Shown: positions 1 through 11,992, counted from the first letter of the stretch. The stretch is DNA of 64,000 bases from Cloeon dipterum (GCF_949628265.1 NC_088786.1:21349681-21413680), one strand, 5' to 3'. A program made the numbers and translations. The notes: a model not told the origin generated them from the letters alone.

Positions 1-1863
1 CTCAACCGGTGAAAATTACTCATCCAGTTGTTAAACCGATTCATGTTAAGCGCAATTTCAAACCTTTTAACTGGGGTAGCTGCGATTACCTGTAACTGCT
101 CATAATGAAACACAAATTTAATTTTAGCGTTGCAAAAATCGCCCTACAATTCAAACAACAATAATTTAACTTCAACCCTTTCCATCGCATATTAAATTGT
201 TTTTTCTCTATATTAAATTAAAATGTTAGCAATTATGCTTTTAAGTCCTAATCAAAAATTAACAGATGATATAGGATATTTTTTATTTCGTTTTGACCAG
301 ACTTTATTAGACAGCAAACTTTTGATAATAAATTTTAAAAAATTGGCATAATTCCTCCATTAGAGAGTCTGAAAAATGATAGCGGCAAGCGTAAAAAAGT
401 GAAAGTAGAGAAAAACGAAATACGAGAAAAAATATGTATTATGACGATGATAGAGAATTTTTTGCATCTTCCTCTAAGGATATCTTGACCTTGAAAACAT
501 GCTATACTAGCCCACTTTCCCCTTCAGCCCTTGTAAGCCCCTATTCCCCACACGTCCATGCATCGTTTTTCCTTCTTTCGTTGTATTCATCAACTCTACT
601 CCACGCAACAACCCCCTTCTCCTGAAAGCTCACATTATATGTGGCTCACAAACCTGTACCTTTCAGTTTTCACCTTCCCCACACGTCACAGTCACACAAA
701 ACACAGACACATAAAACGTACACGTTACAGGAATCACTGCACTATGAATTTGTGCTGACACTGTCAGTGTCAGGTCAGCTATATGGGGTTGTGATCAGCG
801 ACAGCAGGTGTTGTTCCTGTTACGGAATCTGCAGGCTGGACAGAAATTATTCTGTAACTTGTCAGATGAATTAATCGATTCACGTTAAGTGTGTGAGTAT
901 CAAATTGTATCCTTCTTTGCATAATTATATGCATGTTAATCTATGCACATACGTTTATGTATGATACATAATATGCATAATATTACGTTGATGATAGATC
1001 AACAACATTATATTACATACACATATTATGTATTATACATAATTATGCTGTTCTAATAATGTATCTACATATTTTATACAAACATACTACAATCATATTT
1101 AATGAAGTTAAGCCGGATACATAATTTCTAAACAGCTATATGTAAATGTTTGCTTCTTCGGCTTCTTAACAAAAAAAAAACATTATAGAAACAAAATATC
1201 GTCCATAAGAAATTTTTGAACTTATCTTCCGGTCAACCCGTTGACATTATTTGTGTAAATAAGAAAAAATGAAACAAACAATTTCCTCATTAATTTCCAT
1301 TTTTATTTTGACAAGTCAATTTTATTTTATCGCGTAGAAAGAAAATGTTCCTGAAACAATGTTAACAAAGTATACGCACAAATCCATTTTCCCGACGAAT
1401 TGTTGCACTTTAAAAACGATAACACAGCGCAATGATTAATAAACACTCACTCAGCACAACCCACAACGGTTGAATATCAAAGGAAACAAAAGAACTGGCA
1501 AAAATTAAAAACACTGCAGTTTGCGTATTAGAAATCTCCTTTAATTATTATTACATTTTTGCTGCCTTTTCGGTAATATCAGCCGGAATTTTAAAAGGAT
1601 GAAATTATAATCATTATCAAGAACTTCGATCGCTTTATCTGATCAGTATTTGAAACAAAACAACTCTTTGTTAACTTTCGACTTATATAGTTCTCCATGT
1701 CATTTATAATATCATCGTTTGATATCAGTTTTTACGTAGCTTGGAAATTAAATGTTCAACAATGAATATTTAAAAAAATTTAAATCAATTCGGCTTTTAG
1801 TTTAAACGCAATGCATATCTCACTCTTTCAATAAATTAAATTAAAAAAAAATGATATAGCCGC
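1..1863. other. intergenic, AT-rich, no gene recognised
   Basis: I see no supported gene here. Open frames between about 430 and 875 lack splice partners and resemble nothing I know. Bases 900-1080 are very AT-rich with many short palindromes built on ATGCAT/ATAATTAT words. A short palindromic run (GACACTGTCAGTGTC) lies near 758-772. The stretch is probably the 3' flank of the minus-strand gene that ends at 1864. Confidence 0.6.
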
Positions 1864-2986
1864 TTAGTCTAGAGGATATGTTTTTCTCAGCTTGTCCTTA
1901 GGAATGTACTGGGCACCATCAAAGCGGAAAAACAGCTCAGACACCTTTGGGTGGTTCACTTGTGTTGCTCTCAAAACAGTCAGTTGTCTTTGAGGAACGT
2001 AGACCTCTTTTGAATGAGGCTGACCCACGAGAACCCGATAGTGGGGCTCTTTCCGGAGTTCCTACAACAAAAATTATCTATCAATTTTTGAAGTATAAGG
2101 TGAAATTGTGTATTTTAATAGTTTTAATTAATTTAATTCGACCGCACTGGAAATATTTCCAAATTTAACTTGGACAGTGAAAAAAATCATTCATCTTCTT
2201 GAATAAAGAGGGAGCAACAAAAATCAATATAATAAATTAATGAGACTAATTAAAGGACCGAAAATTTCCAACTCAAGTTAAACTCGGAAGCGGCTAGCTA
2301 AATAGAATGATTACAAAACTTTTGAATCTGATTGAATTGTCATAGTTAAACCTGTTGTTGATTTGTTTTTCTTTTTTTCTGCAAAAATGCACATTTATAA
2401 ATATTAAATAAATAAATCTCACCTTGTCATGTCCATATTTCTCAGCTAACCAATCTTCAGGTGCCTGAAGGAAAAGTCATGGTTTCGCTGCAGTTAATGT
2501 TTTTTTAAATATGGCAAATATTTTACCCTCGCATAAAGGTCCCACGAAATTATCACACCAGGGTTCTGGAACTGCTCTACTTGAACAACCTGTCCGATTC
2601 TCAGCTTCAAATAGTCCGGCCGATACTGCCTGACGTCTGGGGACTGTCCAAAGAACCCTTTAGACATGCGGTACAGTTCCACCTCTTTAGCCGGGCACTC
2701 CTCTTGGTACAAATTGTATCGACTAGTTTTCCTCCAAAGACCTGAAACACATTCAAAGGGTTTAAAGCACCAATCGCAGTTTATTGCTGTGTTGTATTTT
2801 CTCACTGCGAATGCTGTTGAGAGAGCGAAAGTACCACCGCCTCCACCAATCAACGCTTTCAATGAAGAGGCGCTTGAAGTGCACTAATTGCTCCTTGAGG
2901 GTGCGGTCAGGGTCCCTCAGGTCCCATGCCAGCCACAGCTGCAGGGGCACGCACAGAAGCAACCCCACGAGCACGGCCCGCGTCAT
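1864..2986 (-). CDS. membrane-anchored YccV/HspQ-like (hemimethylated-DNA-binding fold) protein
   Basis: Four coding exons: 2986-2806, 2741-2527, 2464-2423 and 2061-1864, giving 211 residues. The start is the first ATG after an in-frame stop. Residues about 5-20 are a hydrophobic signal-anchor (AVLVGLLLCVPLQLWLAW). The C-terminal half is a YccV-like domain: LRIGQVVQ, a WDLYARAPEDWLAEKYGHDK stretch (WDP.C..P.EW pattern) and HYRVLVGQ, with a tail ending KLRKTYPLD. In animals this domain is known from FBXO21 and POLDIP2; bacterial HspQ/YccV binds hemimethylated DNA or acts as a protease adaptor. This protein has neither an F-box nor the POLDIP2 C-terminal ApaG domain, so it is a distinct short, membrane-bound architecture. 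The function is unknown. The family call is firm; the topology is inferred from the N-terminus. Confidence 0.8.
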
Positions 2987-3276
2987 GAGTACACGTCTCA
3001 CTGTATCACAAATTTGAAATTCGCGCTAGAATCGGTAAACATACCAGCGGCGCAACTTGACAGCATTTTTTGCTAGGATTTTTAAAATTGAAATAAAAAA
3101 AATAGAATCTAAATGTTTGAAATTTCAAACTAGTGATGAAATTATGATTTTAAGTGTAAATGGCAGTAGTGAAAATGCACATTTTTTAATTATTATATTT
3201 TTTTAACTATAAAATTTAAAAAATTTATTCAAATTGAAATGCATTAAATCAAGGATGTATTTGATAACGTTTTTTT

Positions 3277-5201
3277 TCACAATTCGTCCCTAATCACATG
3301 GCCTTCCAAGCATTTGCAATCACTATCTGGCTGCAGCACTTTTTCCATTCCTTTCCGTACTTTCACGTTGCTGACTAATCGGTCCCGAATTTCCTTTAAA
3401 ATTAAAGATGAAAAGTGAATAACATAATTCAATAAAAATTAGAGTTAGAAGTTAGAAGGAATATTTAAGTATTCTAACTCACTCTAAAAACCATAGCATA
3501 GTAGCAAATCACATCTTTAGGCATCAGATTTTCCTGGGCAAACGCTTGGCCGTTGAGCGCAATTTCACGCGCCTCTTTGTCGTTTTCCTTTGCCCATTTG
3601 ATACGGTCCACAAGATCGCTGAGATTTTGCGCCATCGGGACGTAGTGGTGCCAAGGGCGCAGTTTACTGTAGAAATGCTCGTAGTAAGTGGATTCTTGCT
3701 TCAAAACAGTCGAGCCGCCTCCGAGGAGAAATGGAAAACGATAGGTCGCCACAGTACCGTCCACATTGAGCTGGTACTTGTTCTACGAAACACACTTTTG
3801 ATAAATCGCCATCTCTTCAGTTTGTTGGCTTACTTCAAAGAACTCAAAAAAGGACACGTGTTTTACTTTAGGCCCATAGACTTCTTCCAGGTCTCGGAAA
3901 AAGAAAAAGTTGGTTAAAGAAGCGTTGATCAAGTCACTGTGCTCTCTGGCAATTTCGATCAGATGGAGTCGCTCTCTGTTGGAATCTCGACCTCTCCAAA
4001 ATGCCATTGCCTTCCTCTGCTCCCATGGAAGCGGTGTGTTGCCTTGCACGGACAATATGTCCAGGGTAACCCTATAAAGATATGAAACAATATTTAATCA
4101 AATTGAAAACACCTATTATTATATAGCAACAGGAAAGTTTTTTTTTTAAACTCACCTTCCCATGCACTCCAAAGTAGCTTCAGTCAACTCGTAAGTCGGG
4201 ACAACGATGTCAGCTGTTTCTTCTGAGCCGCACCAGGAAAGCATGGGAACTTTTAACTCTTCAAGGCGCACCAAGGGCCAATCGCCCAGATTGACGAGCA
4301 ATTCAAGGTTGGGAAGCTTTACTTTCCTCGCCATTGACAGCAAAATATTATCCCAGAACATTTTGAATCCGACGTGAGCTCCCAAGCATTTTCGGTGCAC
4401 CTGCAACATTATTTAATAGAAGGAATTTTGTCGAAATTTCCAACACACCTCATTGTTTTTGACCACATAGTTGCAAACGCTCATGCTATTTGGTCTGTTG
4501 AATCTCTTCCATGCCACCGGTCTAAACTCTGTGAAATTCCAGCTTGGAAATGGTTCAAAGTCTTCAAGTATCTGTTTGTCTGTCTGCGCTGGACATCCAA
4601 AGCTCCTCATCCACGCATCAAAATCTTCTCTTGGGCAGTAACAGTTTTCTGGATGAACTGGACCTAAGGTTTTTTTTAATGAAAAGGAAGTCTATCTTAA
4701 AAATCTTTCTCTTACCTTCTAAGACATAAGGGGATTTAGCAACTAATTTATTGTTGTACAAAATGCTTATTTTCATCTCTTGGCACGGTTTGTATAATTT
4801 GTATCGCACGATAAAGGAACCATCTCTTATGTCGAACACTTCGTGCCACAGCCTGCATCCTCCTTCAAATTTCACTTCAAATACACCCTCTGGAGATTTT
4901 CGGATCCTGTAATTTTCTAATTAAAACTGATAATGGAATATCAAAAGAGCAAACCTTTTTCCTTCCGAGTTTTGAGCTTCAATGAAAAAGTAACGAGCCG
5001 GAAGGACAGTATTTGAAATCAGGCCTGGACCATAAACTTGGCACTTTGATGGGTCGACACGGTTTTCAGCTTTACATTCAGTCAATAAAAGTGAAGCAAA
5101 TGCAGGAATCAAGAAACAGACACCGGTCCTGTCAATTGAGAGTCTTCATTATATATGATCTGATAAAATTGCATTTAAGGGAAATAGGGTTCTTACCGCA
5201 T
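3277..5201 (-). CDS. KDELC/POGLUT2-3-like protein O-glucosyltransferase, ER-resident
   Basis: Eight coding exons: 5201-5197, 5128-4955, 4906-4716, 4663-4449, 4400-4156, 4071-3834, 3782-3483 and 3393-3277, giving 494 residues, the usual size. The first coding exon is only five bases (ATGCG); joining it completes a signal peptide ([17 protein letters not shown]). A filamin-type domain follows at about 25-135, then the CAP10/KDELC glucosyltransferase domain with [30 protein letters not shown] and [11 protein letters not shown]. The protein ends in RDEL, an ER-retrieval signal. Vertebrate POGLUT2/3 add O-glucose to EGF repeats of Notch and fibrillins in the ER; that substrate is inferred from the family. 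The gene is head-to-head with the leucine-rich gene, with 426 bp between start codons. Confidence 0.93.
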
Positions 5202-5627
5202 CTCTGAGCTGATGCGTCTCGTCTAGCATCAGCTAGAGACTTTCGTAAATTCCTAAACAGACTTTAATAACCCCTCTCAGGTGAATAAAAAATGATAAGC
5301 CTATATTTGCTACCTTACATTTATCGTGCCGCGCATGTAAACAAAACTTTATTTGCGCGCATGCTTTTAAAGGAGGAGGGAACTTGTGCGGGATTATTGG
5401 CTCCTCTACTATGTATTGTTGCAGGCTCCATTGTCTGCCACATCATAATTTAAATGACTTTGAAAATCACCCCATAATTTAGCCATGAGCCTTTTTTATT
5501 TATTTTGTATTTAATTAATCAATCTTCAGGTGTCTGCTTTATTTCCTACGCCAAATTATGTAGATTTTTATTTTCCTATTTATTAATATGGTACTTAAAT
5601 AATTTTATTTTCAGGCACCCCAAAACC
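5202..5627. promoter_or_regulatory. shared divergent promoter region
   Basis: This 426-bp gap separates the minus-strand glucosyltransferase start from the plus-strand leucine-rich gene start. It must hold both promoters. A CAG acceptor at 5611-5613 (TTTTCAG) just before the plus-strand ATG indicates a 5' UTR intron, so that transcript begins further left. No clear TATA box is visible. Confidence 0.5.
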
Positions 5628-7263
5628 ATGATGGACCTTAATTATTTTGTTTGGGAGTTGGAGAAGCAGCTACAGATTCAAACCTCAGAGTCTGCAATCA
5701 TTCCAAATACTCTTCTAGGTATCTTCTTCATATATTACCCTTTTCCGCTTGATATTTTAATTAAATATTGCATTTTCAGATGACGTTGAAAGAGACAAAA
5801 TTCTGAATTACATTTTCAGCCACTACAATCATCTAGACGGATTTCTCACTGTGCCAGTTGTCCAATTTTTAGTGGAAAAACTCTGTGAGGAGTTCGATTT
5901 AAGATTAGTTAGGCAGCAAGACGAAGAGAATGTGCTGTCTCTCTTGAGTCACAGATGCGCATCGCTAAAAAAGCTAACAATTGGTGCCCCTCCAAACCAG
6001 TTCATCTCACTGACTGTGCCAACTACACTGAAGTCATTTACCCTGCTTGAGATTTTTGTCACCCACGACTATTACCTAAATGATCACTCTCTAGATCAAC
6101 TGCAAGAAGCAGCCCCAAATTTAAAGTAAGATTTTTGTAATCACAGTCACTTTTCAACTTTCTGAATGGCTCATCAAACTAAAAAATTATATTATTTCAT
6201 CTCACTTTTCTACAGGAAGATTTCCACTAGATTTGATGAAGTGACTATTGGAGGTTTGCAGACGCTTTCTAAATTTAGGAGCCTCACTCATTTGGCCATT
6301 TGCAAAACGAAGTCCATTGGAGGCGAACTCGCAGACGCAGAGTACATGGCGGAAGTTTTATGGTCAGCCCCGAATTTGGAATTACTTTGCTTGTGCAATG
6401 CTAAAAGATTCACCCACATGCTGCACTACTTCAACATTAAATTTGGTTGCAAAAGATTGCTGGAACTGGTCAAGATTGAAATTGAAGATAAGATTCCATA
6501 CCCTGTTACAAAGTTACCAAATGTGAGGTTGTTGAGATAACTTAATTTATTTTTTTTTAATTTTGAAATAATTTAGGTCAAAGAAGTCGTCGCTGAACAC
6601 CCTGCAAATCTGCAGCAGTTTGAAGCTTTTGACAACATTGAAAAGCTCTCTTTGAAAACTGCTGTTCCTCTTGAGCCCTTGACTAAACTAGTCGGATTCA
6701 GCAAACGGCTCGCACACCTGGAATTAATCTTAGAGCAAGAATTTTGCTGCCCAGTAGTATTGCCTTTTGAAGTCTTCAGGTATTTCAGGGTCCTTGAATA
6801 CCTGAAAATTGAAGGAAAATGGTACTTTGAACTACCTGACCGCAGAGGAAGTGTGAAATTGGAGGCCCTCAAAACCTGCATCATCAATGTTGAACATGAT
6901 CTATTCCCCTTTGCATTCCTGGCTGTGATCATGAAGTCCAAAAATCTAGTGCGCTTAGAATACAGCGGAAACCACAGATCTCACAGTTTTTTTAAGGCTC
7001 TCACCAGAGCCACTCGCTCAAATTGTACCTTAAACATTGAAAGTGTGAGGCTTCAAAGCTTTGACTCAAGCTCGCATCAGGACCTGAATAGCATGAAGAA
7101 GCTCTATATCTGTGCACCAAAGCTGCGTTCACTGGAAATATTTACACCAGATATTTTTCACGCAGAAAAGTTGAGAGAATACTTTGAAGACCTGACTGGA
7201 GGAAATTCCAAACTGAAGTACAGAGTGTATCCTTTCAAGTCGCAAGCTAATGGCCAGTTCTAA
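5628..7263 (+). CDS. leucine-rich (RNI-like) protein of unknown function
   Basis: Four coding exons: 5628-5718, 5780-6125, 6216-6522 and 6577-7263, giving 476 residues. I do not recognise an ortholog. Leucine-rich repeat-like units recur about every 25-30 residues (for example CASLKKLTIGA, FRSLTHLAICKT, APNLELLCLCN, FRVLEYLKIEGKW, LVRLEYSGNH, APKLRSLEIFTPD), as in RNI-type LRR folds of F-box/LRR proteins. The N-terminus (MMDLNYFVWELEKQL and helices after it) shows no convincing F-box. There is no signal peptide or membrane segment, so a soluble intracellular protein is likely. A role as a substrate-binding scaffold is only inferred. The stop lies 109 bp from the NFS1 stop on the other strand, so the two 3' UTRs probably overlap. 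Confidence 0.75.
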
Positions 7264-7372
7264 GTAAGGTTAATAAGGAACCAAGAATTACGTGATTATC
7301 AAGAAATATTATTCAAGTCAACTGTGACAGTTAGCAACAAATTTAATCTATTTATTTGTATTTACAAAGTAT

Positions 7373-10300
7373 TTAATGCTGGCTCCATTTAATGCTCTTC
7401 AAGTCCACACCCTCCTGCACCATCTCCCACAGAGGACTGGAAAAGAAATATTTTTGTTAAATGTTATCTATTAGCTTACAGTAGGCTAATACCTCATTTC
7501 CCTGAGCCTTGTTACTTGTTCAATACAGCGCTCAGCGGTGTAATCCACCTCCTCTTCAGTCGTAAACCGTCCAAAGCCAAATCTAGCGTTAGAAAATAGA
7601 TTAGTCCAAATTTCATGCATTAAAAATGTTTTTAAGTGAATAAAAACGGATCAACGGATTTTGAAAATTTAAGTTATTTGCAGCCTTACTTCATGTCCAC
7701 TAAATGTTTATTTTAACTGTCAAATTAATTATTAAGAGTGAGTAAATTCTAATTTCAATTTTTCAAAAATTAATTCGTTTTTACAAATTACTATATGCAT
7801 CAAGTCTTACCTGATGGATGAATGGGCCAGATCTTCGTCTGCGCCAATCGCTCGCAAGACATATGACGGCTCCAGTGACGCTGATGTGCATGCACTGCCA
7901 CTGGATAGAGCAACGTCTTTGAGGGCCATCAAAAGGGACTCTCCTGATAATAAAAAATTGTCAGCTTTGGATTTGCTAGAAATAAATTCGCCCACCTTCC
8001 ACGTAGGCAAAGGAGAGGTTAACACAGCCTGGGTACGTTTTCTCTGCATCTCCATTTCTGACAACTTGCGGCAACTTAGCATATATCTTGTCCATCAGTC
8101 TCTTTGCCAGCTGACTCACCCTTTCATGGTCGTACTGTAAATTAATGTTTGGTGATCTGATCCTAAATTTGTGCTTGGTTTGGTTTCACCTTCATTTCTC
8201 TTTGAGCAATCGCACATGCAGCACCAAGGCCCACAGCAAGTGGCGTGGGAACTGTTCCGCTGCGCATCCCTCTTTCCTGCCCACCACCACTCTGGATTGG
8301 TTCCAACCGCACCCTCGGCCGACGTCTGACGTAAAGAGCACCAACACCTGATGCAAACAACTTGTCATGTGAGAAATTTTGAAATATATTTTTTATTTAG
8401 AGCAGTCGGCATGATGTCCTTTGGATTTTTAGTCAATTATGCTCCAATTGGTTTAAATCATTGCAATTGGATACAAAATGCCATGAAGGGACCATTTTTA
8501 ATTAAAATAATAAAATTTGGTATGCTGACTTCTCTTTGACAAGATGAATTGATCGTTATTAAATATTTTAAATTTGCTGGGTAGTAAAAATCGGGCCTGG
8601 TGAACGCATTAGTAACCCCTATAATAAAATCTACAATTTCGCAAAGCAAAAAATGACTCATCAATCAAATTGAATCATCAAGGGAAATCCATTTACCATA
8701 AATCGTAATGACTGAACAAAAATCGGAATTTTTATTGATTTATAAGGTTTTTTTTAAAAAAATGTTCAGTCCGTGACCAAAAAAATGTAGATTGAAACTT
8801 TTAAACTGGTGTTCTATGCCACCATCACAAAATTGAAAACACATTTGAGAAAATAAATACACATTAAAGTGAAATGAACCCAGAATTTCCTTTGAAAACA
8901 TCCTGTCTCATTATTTTACCTTTTGGTCCATAAATCTTGTGTCCACTAATGGACATAAGATCAATATTCATCTTGTTCACATCAATAGGAATTTTTCCAA
9001 CTGCCTGAGCAGCGTCTGTGTGGAAGAAAACTTTCTTAGAGCGGCACAGCGCACCTGCAATGTCAAAATTACAAATCAAATCCACTAAAAAGCTTCAATT
9101 TTGCTAACCAATCTCCTCGATGGGTTGAATGACGCCAATTTCATTATTGACTGTCATTACAGAGACAAGAGATGTGTCGGCGGTGATCAGGCTCTCGAGT
9201 TCTTTCATGTCGATGAGGCCCCCAGTTCCAACAGGCAAGTATGTCACTTTGAAGCCTTCTGATTCCAGCACTCTGCACGAATCCAGCACACATTTGTGTT
9301 CCTAACATTTATGATGCTTTATTTGGTAGGTAAAATCTAAAAATTCTGTACTGTTGCAGATGTGATGACATGTTTCTTCCTGGAGCCGTAGAATCTGGCA
9401 ACACCTTTCACTGAAATGTTGTTGGACTCAGTTGCTCCTGACGTGAAAATGATTTCTCTTGGATCACTAGCACCAATCAAGTCTGCTACTTGCTGCAAGC
9501 GGATTGCAAGGTAAGACTCAATTCGGAATTCTTAGTCTCTCAGATTACCTTTCTCGCAGTCTCCATTGCCTCTTCACTCTCCCATCCGTAAGCATGGGTT
9601 CGGGAATGTGGGTTTCCATAGTAACTTGTCAAGTAAGGTAGCATTGCATCCAAAACTCTAGGATCCTAATCAACCAGCAAAAGCATATTTTTATTACATA
9701 TTCCGAGAGAAATTATGATAAATCCCATACATTGATCAAAATGAACTTCAAGAGAAACCTACTTATAAATAGAAATAATCACTTCACAATGCTAAGTACA
9801 TAAATTTTAGTCATTGAACTAACTCTGCTTGCCATGAATTATTGGCTATAGCTGCCAAATTCATTACATAACGTTATAAATTTAATTCGCATCACGCCGC
9901 CCATCTGGCAACCAAATGAAGTCTTAATTGGTACATTTGGTACTAATAGTTGTTGTACGTATGATATCAACTTAATTTGAGCAACGCCTTTCTAAGTGTT
10001 GTTTAAACGAATTTAATTAATTTCAAAAACTGTCTCGTAGATCTTTTATTGCAGATTTTTATTACGTAAGTAAATCGTACTCTAAAAATTGAAAAGCTCA
10101 ATTTTTCCCAACTTGAATTTTGACTCACAATTCGTAGGATAAATCAATATTTTGTTCTGATATGTAAGGAATGTAAAGAATGCATATGAGAACAAAATTC
10201 ATTAAAATACAAACCAATGGTGTTGTCGCTTGTGCGTCCAAGTAAAGAGGCCGACATCCCTCCAGAAGATTCCTTTTGTCTACAAAAGAAAAATGCACCG

Positions 10301-10506
10301 TCAATAATGATACACAATACATATTCTGCAAGATACAACTCGTTATCATTAAATATAATTCACAAACCAATTTTCGCTGCTGGCGTTACGTAATTTCTCT
10401 TTGTGGTTGCTGTCATGCGAGAAATTGCGTATTTACTGTCGAAGAATGAGCAGCTAAAGCCTTTATCCAAGCCCCTTGCCATGCTAATCACCCAGAATCG
10501 CGACAT
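7373..10506 (-). CDS. NFS1: cysteine desulfurase, mitochondrial
   Basis: Eleven coding exons: 10506-10368, 10279-10215, 9665-9549, 9492-9352, 9301-9109, 9054-8920, 8347-8190, 8134-7996, 7943-7811, 7582-7493 and 7436-7373. They give 457 residues, the same length as the human protein. The enzyme is pyridoxal-phosphate dependent: it removes sulfur from cysteine for iron-sulfur cluster assembly on ISCU, with ISD11 and frataxin. Residues 1 to about 50 form a basic, serine-rich mitochondrial presequence. The PLP lysine is K258 in [12 protein letters not shown], preceded by [11 protein letters not shown]; the persulfide-carrying cysteine is C381 in [13 protein letters not shown]. The conserved TTPL near the start of the mature protein and the [18 protein letters not shown] block are intact. 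The C-terminus (LKSIKWSQH) matches the ISCU-binding tail. No defects were seen. Confidence 0.97.
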
Positions 10507-11328
10507 CTTCGGCTTCAAGTAGCTTCAAGCTGCGCTGTGTACTTGCGGTGTATGATCTCTTTGCAGGCTTCGACAAGTAAACAAAACACACGAACTCAAC
10601 TCGCGAATTGCCAGCAAACAGCTGCCTAAAATCGTGTGCGTTATGCGCGTGCGTCGACTTTTAAAGTTGTATGCGGCAAAACTATGTGGCCTTTCTGCAT
10701 GACCGATGGCAATGAGTCGCTGTTTTGTGGCCAAAAGTGGCTAAAATATAATTCGTTCATGTCTTTTGGATTCAGCATTTTTATCAAACCAGTTACCCAA
10801 CCACCACATAATTTTCACAGTTCAAGTGGGTAGTGGGTTGCATAAATAAACAATCTTTGAATGTTTATATTATTTGTTTTTATCATATTCCTCAAAAAAG
10901 TTCACCTGCTTGATTTTTTAGTGGGTCGAAAAAATAAAATTTAAGCAACAGATAATATGACATGACATGTGCATTGCATAATTTGTGAAGATTTTTTGAG
11001 GTTTAATTTAATAAGAGGAAAACAGCGCATTATAGTGATAAAATTGTTCATTTTATTGAGTTGCTCTTTTAATCAGGTAGAAAAAGCCTCCAAATGTAAT
11101 TTTTTGTCAAAGTTTTTTATATGGTCTGATCTGCTCTGTGGCAGAACAGGAGACATTATAATACTGCATAGTAAATACACTGTTTAAAAATTAATTTGTG
11201 CACAGCAAAACAATTAAAGGTGGAAAATATTTCATAATTTTGACTGGTTGTACGCGATAAAGTTGCAATTAAATACACGTTATTATAGAGGAATAAATAA
11301 TAATTTCATCTGTTGACGGAAGCAGCTT
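10507..11328. other. intergenic between NFS1 and the secreted-peptide gene
   Basis: This is the NFS1 upstream region (10507-10680 is relatively GC-rich and likely holds its promoter) followed by AT-rich sequence that probably carries the 3' UTR of the next minus-strand gene. I recognise no other gene. Confidence 0.5.
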
Positions 11329-11955
11329 TCACTTGCCCAAGATGTATGGATAAGCTCCAGTCAGCCATCCATAGAGTACAGATCCCAAAGGAAGAACATT
11401 TAGCTGGAGCTGTTCATAAAATTTGATAATTTTAGTAAAAATACCGCTTTACATTCATTGGTCCATCCTTAATAGCGTAACAGGACAGTAGACTAGAGAC
11501 CAGAAACTGATATAGTAAAATTCTAAATTCTATTTATCAAGGTCTTTACAATCTCGAGTGTGTGTGTATATATATAATTGTTTCGTAGACATTCGCATTA
11601 ATTGTTCAAATTTTCAAGCAAACAAAAAATCACCATGTTACCGTTCTGTTTCCGAAAGCATTGTTGATGTTGTTGTTGAAGAGATAATTTCCATTATTGT
11701 ACAGTCCTCCATAATAACCATACAAGAAGCGAGCTTCTTCTTTGTCAGCAGTCTTTTTCAATCCAAAAAGAAATCCGTAAACAAAACAAACAGATAAGTA
11801 AACGCACAAATTTTGAAAGTAAATAGTTTTTTAATTACCGTCTTTGTTGAGTTGTTTGTGCTCTTCGCTTTGCTCGTTTCGTTTGTCGTGGGCCGAGCAG
11901 AGGCCATGAATATGAAACTCCAAAGAGTCAGCACCAGCCAGAGTGCACTCGCCAT
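11329..11955 (-). CDS. small secreted protein, uncharacterised
   Basis: Four short exons, all joined in phase 0: 11955-11839 (39 codons), 11752-11642 (37), 11506-11453 (18) and 11409-11329 (26 plus stop), giving 120 residues. Residues 1-21 are a clear signal peptide (MASALWLVLTLWSFIFMASA). Next come a Thr/Ser/Asn-rich linker with N-glycosylation sequons, an aromatic/Asn-rich block (FLYGYYGGLYNNGNYLF) and a hydrophobic C-terminus (LGSVLYGWLTGAYPYILGK). I do not recognise the family; the composition recalls small cuticular or immune-type secreted insect proteins, which is only a resemblance. The exon 2 acceptor (GATTGAAAAAG) has a weak pyrimidine tract, so the exon 2 boundary is the least certain part. 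A TATAAAAG box sits 30-37 bp upstream of the ATG. Confidence 0.62.
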
Positions 11956-11984
11956 TCTGTCACACCTTCCAAGCACTCGACGCT

Positions 11985-11992
11985 CTTTTATA
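11985..11992 (-). promoter_or_regulatory. TATA box of the secreted-peptide gene
   Basis: TATAAAAG reads on the minus strand at 11992-11985. Initiation about 30 bp downstream would fall near 11962, leaving a 5' UTR of only a few bases before the ATG at 11955. Confidence 0.6.

Noticed and set aside
900-1080. Possible structured element from dense ATGCAT/TATGTA palindromes
   Set aside because: Low-complexity AT-rich sequence yields such words by chance; a similar run occurs at 52970-53240 without a shared layout.
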